Shown here: positions 56,312-64,000 of the stretch, piece by piece
Layout: every line of letters begins with the position of its first letter
Numbering within the stretch: the first letter of the stretch is position 1
DNA from: Lineolata rhizophorae
Taxonomy: Eukaryota; Ascomycota; Dothideomycetes; Lineolatales; Lineolataceae
Assembly (NCBI GenBank): GCA_010093515.1
Contig: MU001696.1
Span: 40,054-104,053 of the forward strand
Direction: 5' to 3'
Length of the DNA stretch: 64,000 nucleotides
The notes under the pieces: generated by a model
What the model was told of the DNA's origin: nothing
What the model saw: the letters and a program-made list of their open reading frames with translations, nothing else
Database searches by the model: none
Translations under genes and position numbers: made by a program

Positions 56312-57498
56312 CTAATACCCCCTCCCATAATCATCCCTGCCCGACTGGCTCCTGCCCTCGCCGTAATGCTTCCTCCTCAGCGCAGCCAGCCTCTTCTTCT
56401 TCGTGTGCGCATTGACGTAGGTGCCGATGACGAAGCCGACGATGTTGAAGAAGGGCACCCAGGCGTGCTCGGGCAGGAACTTCTGCGCGAAGGCGAGCGC
56501 GATCGGGCTCGTGATCCACGACACCTTCATCACCGGCATGAAGCCGGCGCGCACCGTGGCGCGCACTTGGTGGAACTCGCGCGCGCCCGCGATGATGGCC
56601 ATGCTGATGAGGTAGATTGTGTTTTGGATGGGGGAGATCTATGGGTGCGGAGTGGGGGCCATGGGGTTAGCTGGTGTCTTGTTGCATGCCGTAGGGGGGA
56701 AGACCGCGATAATGCGCAGGGTAAAGACAACCGGTGATGCATTCCGCGGGAGAGGGAGATGAGGGGGGGGGGGGGTGATACATACCACCAGATTGGACAC
56801 TAGGATCTGCAGAATCTTCGCCTTGAGGCTGGTGCGACCGCGGAAGATCTTCTGCAAGATGTTGATGAGCAGGTGGCCGAGCGGGGCGCTGATGAAGGCG
56901 CCGTAGATGGCCATCTTGGGCACCCGCGACGTGAAGTAGTGGCCGTGCTTGTTGCGGTCGTGCGCGATCCACGACGCCAGTATCTCCTGCAGGCCCGACA
57001 GCGTGCCCGACGTGAGCATCTTGGTCCGCAGCGGGTTCGACTGCAGCTGCTGGAGGTAGGCCTGCTTGCGCAATTTGTTAGTCGGGCGTGTGGGTTTCAA
57101 CTTTTCTATTGCGAAAACGCAGGATCGCGGTTTTGAGACTCGCGGAGTCGCGTTGGGTAGTGCATATTGATAGCGACGGCGGTGGTTGTGGTGGTGTTGG
57201 TGCCGGCAGCGTCTGTGGCGGTTCGCGCCGACAGCAATGATTGTTGTCGTCAGTCGCGTCCCAGCGAGCGCGATGCTTATCCTCCATCGCCGAACCGCAA
57301 CGACCACCACAAACTAGCCCAATGACTCGCCTGTCGCTGTTCAATCGCGCTCTACACAACACGACGAAAACGTACCGCAAGATAGCCATTCATGCTCATG
57401 GCGCCGCCCTTGGTCAGCTTCTCGCCGACCTCGTGCGCGAGCTCCTCCTTCCCGCCCACATGGGACTTGACCGTCTCCTTGGAGAACTTGACCGACAT
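56312..57498 (-). CDS. Mpv17/PMP22 family membrane protein
   Basis: Exons 57498-57376, 57061-56786 and 56638-56312 join in phase 0 to 241 residues. The ATG at 57498 has a strong context (GCCACCATGTCG); an in-frame extension further upstream lacks an ATG in view. AYLQQLQSNPLRTKMLTSGTL, FTSRVPKMAIYGAFISAPLGH and SNLVISPIQNTIYL are typical of the family. The C-terminal exon has VRAGFMPVMKVSWITSPIAL, KFLPEHAWVPFFNIVGFVIG and a basic tail KKKRLAALRRKHYG. About four membrane helices are expected. Members (PXMP2, Mpv17, yeast Sym1) form small channels in peroxisomal or inner mitochondrial membranes; the sequence does not decide which. Intron 1 (314 nt) is long for this fungus and might hide another exon. 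Intron 2 contains a C13 run on the coding strand. Confidence 0.85.
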
Positions 57499-60166
57499 GG
57501 TGGCGGGCTGCTTGTCGTGCTGGTGATGGTGGGCTTCTAGCTTTCGACCGGATTTGCCTGGGCTCGGCTTGCTAGGTCGCTTTGTCGGCGCCACGGTTCG
57601 TTCGCGTTCTCCGTCGTCGAATTGTACGGGCCTTGTCGGTGGATTTGCTGCGCGCGACGGGGCGTTGACGACGACGACGACGGGGACTGGGAGCTACGGT
57701 CCAGCTAAGTAGTAGCTCGAGCAATGCGAGCGCGGGCCTATCGGTCGGCCGGTCGGTCGGTTGCGGTTGAGGTTGTTGCGTCTCTTCAGGGGAGAGAGAG
57801 GGCGCGCGCGCCGGAAAGGCCGGGGCGCGGGATACTCCGGGCGAGCGAGCGAAAAGCGGGAGCGGTCTGCCGCCCGGGGGGGGGGCGTATGTTGCGGGAA
57901 AAGGCGAACCGCGCGCGCGCAACACCACAACTCTTCTCGAACCGAGGTCACAGGTGAGAGAGGGAAAGAATTTGTTTGGACCAAGGAAGGTGGAGTGGAG
58001 TTGGGAAAAATTTGCGCCCGACGGATAGGTGAGAGGAGAAGGCAAACAAGCGGTGCCTGCGCTCGGTCCGGCAACGGTAGGTACTTCCCCCGGTCGTAAT
58101 GTAAGAAGCGCGAGAAGTGGACGTGTCGGCGTTATACTGGCGACAGCTCGGTCGGACACTGGGCGGACTGCCGAGGTTGGGGAATATGGGGCTGGCTGGC
58201 TGGCTGGCTGGCTGGCTGGTCGTGTTTGTTGTCGGTGGCCGGGGCCGTCGAGCAGCGACGTCCGGAGCAGCCCGCCGGGCGGGTGTGGGCCAAGGCGCAG
58301 GGCATGTATGTACATGATTGGTGGAGCGGCCCAGGGCCTAGGGCGGCTTGCGCTATGCATACCGAGCTGGGACTTGAAGTGCTGGGGGCTGGGCCCGGCC
58401 AATAAACGGGGCCTGTGGGGAGTTGTGTGGGGGAGCCCTGAGGCTTGGAGCTCGGACGTCGTGCGAACCTCATGGACGCTTTGCAGGTGGTGATAAATGG
58501 ACCTCGAAGGCTTTTGAGCTCCGCGCACTGGGCCTTTATCGGTGAGGAACGCTGTGACCTATCTTGATGGATTCGTAGCCCCGAATTCAGAGGATATTTA
58601 CGTAGCAGCGCCTAACGTCGCGGTTGCAATTATAGATTCCAGCCAGATGAGGTTGCGGAGGCCCGGAACCCCGTCCTAAAACAACATCCAGTGGCATTGT
58701 TCGCGCCAAACTGACATTTTCATAGATGAAGCTGCTACTACTACTTCCCTGTATCGGCCAAGTTTTCATCGCATGGCCCAGCCAACACAAGAGATGCATC
58801 TACATGCATCCAGGGCGGACTGCAAACGGTAAGATCAGAAGCTACGGCGTCATCCAACATGGCGCCTGCTTCTGGCACCTTCTTTAGGCGCTTAGAATGC
58901 CTGTTCGTTTGGCAGTCATAGCTATTGCTGATTCCTGAGGCAAACGCAGCATGTGTGTGGTGCATATTCCTATCTGAAAGAAACTGTTTGTTGGAAAGGA
59001 GATTGGCCCAATGCAGATCGTCACCGATGCTCGATCTTTATCAACTACCAATAGCTCGTGAATGAGACCATTTGTTGCCCACCATAAGATCTAGACACGA
59101 GAATAATTCTCTCTCGCACAGCAGTTCTCGGCCAGGTCTAGGCAGGCAGTTCGAGTGCGCTGAAGCGAGGTGATTTCCGAAAGCGTTCCAGTAAGGAACT
59201 CACAACTCTAGTTCCTTCCAACTCCAGCCAGTTTCGGCGGCCCGAATATCCCAGGTTCTTCCGACGCACGCCACACACACACACACACAAAATAAATCCC
59301 CTCTCGTCTCTGCTTCTCCCCGTCTCTTTCTCTCCCAGCCACAACTAGACCTACCCTTCGTCTCACAAACCTTCGAACCGCCATTTGTTGTCGTCAAGCC
59401 CTACGGATACTGCATCACCTGCGTCTTCCCCTACGTGCATTCGCTGTCTTCTATTCACCGGGCACGTCTTGGACGAGCGCGTGCACTTTGACGCTGCGGC
59501 CTACGACCGGCGCCAGTATTGCGGGTGGCAACATCAAAGTCAAGGTAAGTCCATCATAATGACGCGTGGCATTCACGTCGAGAGTTTATTTCGAGCTCAG
59601 TGCGAGCTTAGGTGGCTAACTTAGCTGTGTGACAGACACGTGTGCACGTGACGCGTAGTCATAGCCATAGCTCGACGTTGTGAGCCTCCCTAATTGAGGT
59701 GCGTTAAATGTTAGCACGTGATAGCATAGCAGAGCTCGGCCACCATCTGATTTTATCGTAAACGATGTCTCTAAACTGTGAGCTAACATATTGCAGAGTA
59801 GGTATCTTGTTGTAGCCCAGTTCACGCTTTTCAAGTCTCAATATTTTGTTGCCTTTCCAAACATTTCCACCTTTTTTTTGTTATGTTTTAGTTCAGGAAA
59901 GCCATTCCCAACCATATACCTTAGATACCTACAATTCTTTTCTTCCCTCTTCCTAGGCTGACAGCTTAGAGGTCTTATCGAAGCGTTTTTATCACCTAAT
60001 CATGTTACCAACCACCTAGCCTCTATGGTTGTTTTCTTATTGTATCGTCAATCATGCAAACCACATGAAACCTATCATGGCACGTAATCCCTATGGTTTC
60101 TCGCTAACGCTACTCAGGGTATTCATTCTTGTCTCGGGGCGCTAGACAAGAAATAAGTCACTCAAG
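57499..60166. other. large intergenic region, repeats and CACGTG cluster
   Basis: The block 57600-58500 is GC-rich with frames on both strands that lack domains (up to 318 codons on the minus strand). A GGCT tandem repeat lies at 58190-58219 and an (AC)n tract near 59273-59289. A possible leader of the 60167 gene includes GTAAGT at about 59545, which could begin a long 5' UTR intron. CACGTG boxes occur at 59637, 59645 and 59715. Confidence 0.5.
58190..58219. repeat. GGCT tetranucleotide microsatellite
   Basis: About seven perfect copies of GGCT/CTGG occur in tandem. Confidence 0.9.
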
Positions 60167-61483
60167 ATGGGTCGTCCTTCTTGCACCCACATGATCATGG
60201 ACCGCGTCCATGGCAGCTACATTTGCCAAGTTTGCCTGCGCATGCCTGAGATGGGATGGGTCTATGTGTGCAAGCAGGACTTGGAACTTCAGGGTTCGTT
60301 TGAAGGATCGAAAGTTCCGCGTCCGCTTCCCGAGATTACAGTTACTGAACCTCGAGATTCTGTTGAAGGCCCTACTATTGATGCGGCCACGACCGTTCTT
60401 CAGCCTCTCCAGCCTAGGACGAATTGCGTTTCTAGTATGGGAGCTATGAATGTCCAGGGAACCTCCGATGGGAAGGAAAATGAGATTCGGTCGCCCTTGG
60501 CGAAGGAGTTGGCCGAGCTCGGCCTTAGTCGCTCCGTCATTGAGTCCGCCGAGGAGGGCCTTTACTCAGAGGCCCAGCTTGAGAAGCTGAAACAGCAGAA
60601 GCTTCATCTCGCAGAGGTGATCAAGGCTGCCGAACAAAAGGATACTCCAAAGGAGTCTATGAGAGTCTCTTCTGCCTCTAACTCTGAGAATGTTGCACCC
60701 TCTGGAGGTAAGCTCCTCCAGAAAATGATCGCCTCGCGTTCTGCTCTGGTTAATCGCGTCTTAGCTTGCATTCTGCAACACGGTTCGGCCCGACCACCTC
60801 GCCAACAACCTTGCAACTTCAAGTGTTGCCATCGCTGCCGCCCGTACTACAAGGATCGCGCCTATGTTTCTTTTGAGGCTGTCTTTGACGGAGCAGTCCG
60901 ACCTCTGACTGTCGAGGACATGAAATTACTTCCTGTTGTCAACGCCCAGACCATGGTCACAATCGCTAGCCGCCCTACTGCTCGGTCCAGCTTCTCCCCG
61001 GCAAGCTCGATCTCATTGTCGCCCATGGAAACAGAGAGCCTTTCCTCTTCACTATCACATGCAGATGACGACAACGACCTGGCGGCAAATCGAGCCGAGA
61101 GCAATGCTGTCGACGAAGACAACGCCACTAGTTCCACCAGTGATTCGGGCATGCGTGCGTCAATTCGTCGCGCGCTGCAAGTCATCAGTGTTCGCCGTCG
61201 CCTTGAATCAATTGCTGCGGGCGGCTCCTCGGTTTCTCTTCCTGCCCCCGGCCAGGCGTCGCTCGTGGAACGCGGCCAGGCCGTTCGTGGTCAAGCTATC
61301 AGCCACGCTCGTGCGCTCAATCGTGGCCATTGCCTGGCTACCCCTAGCGGTCGTTCGCGCGATAGCAGCTTCAGCGATCATGTTCGCGATGATGCTTCGT
61401 CCGGGGTCGAGGTCAATGGTGGATTGGCGTTGACTGAGGAAGCTGTCGAGACTCACACTCCTGACATTATTACTCAACAATAA
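60167..61483 (+). CDS. uncharacterised fungal Cys-rich protein
   Basis: An intronless frame of 438 residues. The N-terminus has Cys6, Cys20, Cys23 and Cys35 (PSCTHMIMDRVHG, then YICQVC, then GWVYVCKQD), a possible zinc-binding module. A probable coiled coil lies near 130-157 (EAQLEKLKQQKLHLAEVIKA). A second cysteine cluster (CNFKCCHRCRPYYKDRAYVS, 216-235) is followed by FEAVFDGAVRPLT. The rest is Ser-rich, acidic and probably disordered, then basic near 330-380. I recall similar uncharacterised proteins in other filamentous ascomycetes with the same two-module plan, but no function. There is no signal peptide or membrane helix. The ATG context (CAAGATGG) is good. Codon use is less GC-biased than in its neighbours. 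Confidence 0.75.
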   Translation: MGRPSCTHMIMDRVHGSYICQVCLRMPEMGWVYVCKQDLELQGSFEGSKVPRPLPEITVTEPRDSVEGPTIDAATTVLQPLQPRTNCVSSMGAMNVQGTSDGKENEIRSPLAKELAELGLSRSVIESAEEGLYSEAQLEKLKQQKLHLAEVIKAAEQKDTPKESMRVSSASNSENVAPSGGKLLQKMIASRSALVNRVLACILQHGSARPPRQQPCNFKCCHRCRPYYKDRAYVSFEAVFDGAVRPLTVEDMKLLPVVNAQTMVTIASRPTARSSFSPASSISLSPMETESLSSSLSHADDDNDLAANRAESNAVDEDNATSSTSDSGMRASIRRALQVISVRRRLESIAAGGSSVSLPAPGQASLVERGQAVRGQAISHARALNRGHCLATPSGRSRDSSFSDHVRDDASSGVEVNGGLALTEEAVETHTPDIITQQ

Positions 61484-62966
61484 AAATATCCGGTCAAACC
61501 ATTAGAAGCGTGGCGTAATCTTGGGAGGTGAGTCGAATAGTCTATACCTTTTGTGGTTTGTGGAATTTATGGTTAGTGTTGGAATTGTCGATACTCACGG
61601 GAGCTTTTATAGTTTGGCCGTTGACATGACAGAGTTCAGCTGCCATTTGTTTCGGACCTTTGCTCTCCGGACAAGTCGGTCAGGTGTTTTCGGTCTTTAA
61701 CCCTGCTGTTCTATTCTTTGGCGTCGCATGGCGTTCTCTCACTACTGGGAACATTCTTTCCTTCACTTTTGTCTGTACGACATTTGTAATACGCATTGGC
61801 GCGAATTCTTCGGACTTCCCGCATTTCCTTTAGGTTCCTCCTTATCTCTTTCTGCTCTTCTTGCACACAGCCGTAGACTTGTCGCCAAACGCTTAGCGGA
61901 CCTTTGTACTGCTAGTTCTGCGACATTTGTGTAATCTTCCATGTACTTTATTTTGTCTGCCCCTTCTCTCTACTTCCTTTGTCCCTTGCGCACACATTGC
62001 GTCCTATCCAACATGTTTCCTTTCTTTTTTGTCTTCGCTCTGTTAGGGCGCATGTAATACCCACATGTCGCTCCCCGCGGGGCGAGAGTGTTTTGCACGC
62101 CATGGCGTTGTTGGCATACCCGGAGTCAAGGAAGTGGACCAAATCAGGGATACCCGGGATGTCTTTTAGACTCGGTCACGGCTCAATTGGTAGTGGATGG
62201 CAGGCGATAAAAGGGAGAACACATGGCGAGATACCGGGAATGGTCGGATGAGATGAGTGTTGTGGATCTGCAATGGCGGGTTTCTACGGCTGGCTACGGG
62301 TCCTCTTTACTTTCATGCGGTTTTTAGTTCGAGTCGGATTTCGACGATGAACTAGATGTTGTGCGTTCAGTTGAGAGCCTGGTGAAGGCATCTCGATGTC
62401 CAAACGGAGGCACTTACAAAATTAAAAACTGATTTCTATGAAACAGTGCGACTGTGCTGGTGATATGTGATGTTATGTTACAAGGAACGACTGAATTGCT
62501 ATCATTTATTCATATATAGCTCGTGTTTTAGGGTGTCCTACTATAATTTCACGAGGATAGCACTCAGATGTCTACTACCTAGGGCATGATTATAACTGCC
62601 TTGAATTTACTAAAGAATGATATCTATCGATTTCGTTCTTACTCGCCGACGCAAGCAAGGCGAGATATGCCGACGAGCAATTGAAGTAGGCATGTTATAG
62701 ATACGTTGTTTGACTTGACAAAAGTTCTTCATAGTCGTTCATAGCGACATATGACGTAGATCTGACAAGAATAGTGGCTGCACATTACAGGAAGCCAATA
62801 CTTTAAACCGTCTAACCGGACATATCCAATCCAAACGTGATATGCCACTGGCACAAAAAGCAGTCTATAGGGCGATTACAGCTAGGAAAGAAGCGTTCAT
62901 AACGCAAAGCCAACGAGCCTCCGTACTTAAACCACACAGCCAAATCCTTGACATCCTCAAAACCGT
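61484..62966. other. intergenic, no gene seen
   Basis: This is the 3' spacer between the Cys-rich protein gene and the convergent Pex11-like gene. Part of it (62400-62820) is AT-rich. Frames are short and without domains. Confidence 0.55.
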
Positions 62967-64000
62967 CTACCCCGCCTCCTCCCACTTCTCCCTCACGCTC
63001 ACCAGGCCCGCCACCGTCCCCAACAGCCCGACGACCGCCTCGCTCACGAGCCCCTCCTCCAGCCCCCAGTGCACCGTCAGCGGCGCATACGCCAGGTTGA
63101 GCACAAGGTCCGCCCACCACTTCTTGTCCGCGCTCGCCCAGCTTTCCCTCCTGGCCTTCTCGTCCAGCGCAGCCGCGTCGGCAGCGAGAGCAGCGGCCGC
63201 GCCGTCATCGTCGTCGCCGTCGCCGGCGGCTTTCCTCGCCTCTCCCGCGCCCGCGACCGGAGCAGGCGCGGCGGCGAGCCGCCTCTTCTCGGCGCGGCGC
63301 AGCGCCCACTCGCGCGCCAGCCTCACGAGCTCGAGCGCGACGTGCACGGCCCAGAAGCGGCTGCTCCAGAGCCAGAGCCAGAGCTGGGCCCTGTCCTCGG
63401 TCCACTCCGGCGCCGCCGCCGCCGTCCAGCGCCGCGCCGACACCACGCCGTGCTGCGCCAGGTAGGCGGCGTTCTCGAGCGCCTGGAAGGCGGCGCAGGC
63501 GGCGACCTGGGCGAGGGCAAGGCGGCGCGTGACGGCGTCGTGGCCATGGCCGGCCAGCGTGGCGCGGCCCCAGGCGTACACGGGCAGCAGGCCCCAGAGG
63601 CGGGCGAAGATGCGGACGTCGGCGATGAGGTCGGCGGCGGCTTTCGCGGCTTCGGCGGCGGCTTTGGTGGTGGCGGCGGCGGCTTTGGTGGCTCCTTCTT
63701 CCCCGCGCGGCGCAAGGAGCCGGAGCAGAGCGCGCGGGAGAGGCCGGGACGGCGGGGCGGAGGCGCCCGCGAGGAGGCTGGAGGTGGGGGCGAGGGAGCT
63801 GTGCAGGAGCACGAGGACGTAGTTGAGCGTGAGGAGGACGGCGTCGATGCCGGGCGGGGTGCTCACGGTGCGGTCGAGGCGGACGAGGAAGGCGTCGAGG
63901 CGGGCGAGGAGGAGGCGGAGGCGCAGGCGGAGGGCGGTGACCGCGCGGGAGGATAGGGCGGGTAGGCGGGAGAGAAGGCGGGCGAGGAGGAGGCGAGCGC
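62967..64000 (-). CDS. Pex11-like peroxisomal membrane protein, 5' end cut by window
   Basis: The frame is open from the window end (first full codon at 63998) to the stop at 62967, about 343 residues, so the start lies outside the window; a GTG near 63866 is not the start. The visible N-terminal part has repeated Leu/Arg pattern (LRLRLRLLLARLDAFLVRLD), likely an amphipathic helix. IFARLWGLLPVYAWG, AYLAQHGVV, LWLWSSRFWAVHVALELVRL and WWADLVLNLAYAPLTVHWGL follow, and the protein ends with SEAVVGLLGTVAGLVSVREKW, the typical Pex11 C-terminus. Pex11 proteins remodel and elongate peroxisomal membranes before division; fungal Pex11C-type proteins are divergent. An Ala/Asp-rich linker (about GEARKAAGDGDDDDGAAAAL) separates the halves. 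Confidence 0.75.
   Translation of the reverse strand, partial: ARLLLARLLSRLPALSSRAVTALRLRLRLLLARLDAFLVRLDRTVSTPPGIDAVLLTLNYVLVLLHSSLAPTSSLLAGASAPPSRPLPRALLRLLAPRGEEGATKAAAATTKAAAEAAKAAADLIADVRIFARLWGLLPVYAWGRATLAGHGHDAVTRRLALAQVAACAAFQALENAAYLAQHGVVSARRWTAAAAPEWTEDRAQLWLWLWSSRFWAVHVALELVRLAREWALRRAEKRRLAAAPAPVAGAGEARKAAGDGDDDDGAAAALAADAAALDEKARRESWASADKKWWADLVLNLAYAPLTVHWGLEEGLVSEAVVGLLGTVAGLVSVREKWEEAG

Noticed and set aside
57572-58528. 318-codon minus-strand frame upstream of the Mpv17/PMP22 gene
   Set aside because: Pro/Ser/Arg-rich without domains, in a different frame from the PMP22 exons; likely promoter sequence.
63069-63956. 295-codon plus-strand frame
   Set aside because: Opposite strand of the Pex11-like gene, Arg/Gly-rich shadow.
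1-64000. CRISPR arrays, LTR retroelements, virus relics, secondary-metabolite cluster
   Set aside because: No spaced repeats, paired long repeats, reverse transcriptase or capsid frames, and no polyketide or peptide synthetase genes were seen.

Overview
The window is nuclear DNA from a filamentous ascomycete fungus (Pezizomycotina). The evidence is the gene set (Bud14/Tea4, Dma-type FHA-RING ligase, Trm3, a PDR-type ABC transporter, Vps16, RAD5, a Pex11-like protein), the mostly short introns (about 53-147 nt, GTANGT-like donors, CTAAC-like branch sites), and the long low-complexity tracts typical of such genomes. I cannot name the genus. All exon models were joined by hand from reading frames, splice signals and recalled family sequence, with no alignment run.

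Layout: 1-486, 3' end of a DNA transposon (transposase C-terminus, subterminal repeats, putative terminal inverted repeat). 1565-6333 (-), Bud14/Tea4 polarity protein. 6334-10071, gene-poor, GC-rich spacer with a 23-C run. 10072-12070 (+), spliced multi-pass membrane protein of unknown role. 14517-15729 (+), bestrophin/UPF0187 anion channel. 16785-18416 (-), aminoglycoside-phosphotransferase-like kinase in AT-richer surroundings. 19488-21434 (-), mitochondrial processing peptidase alpha. 23323-26182 (+), Dma1-type FHA-RING ubiquitin ligase. 27645-28487 (-), secreted DUF8021-like protein. 29968-30113 (+), a 30-residue metallothionein. 31038-32623 (+), paraoxonase/arylesterase-like protein. 33002-36868 (-), Trm3 tRNA methyltransferase. 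37495-42327 (-), ABCG/PDR transporter. 43796-46753 (+), Vps16. 49133-50462 (-) and 50809-54863 (+), a divergent pair: an NDUFAF6-like complex I assembly factor and RAD5. 56312-57498 (-), Mpv17/PMP22 family protein. 60167-61483 (+), uncharacterised Cys-rich protein. 62967-64000 (-), Pex11-like protein cut by the window end.

The genes are mainly housekeeping and do not form an obvious pathway or biosynthetic cluster. Loose themes are mitochondria (MPP alpha, NDUFAF6-like), peroxisomal membranes (Mpv17/PMP22, Pex11-like) and DNA damage or ubiquitin (Dma, RAD5). I found no CRISPR array, rRNA, LTR element, viral relic or clearly novel multi-gene system. The observations most worth a second look are the metallothionein with a two-codon last exon whose unspliced reading adds two cysteines, the repeated motif upstream of it, the coding-like intron of the 10-12 kb membrane gene, and a tRNA-like/SINE-like Pol III unit near 48.2 kb.
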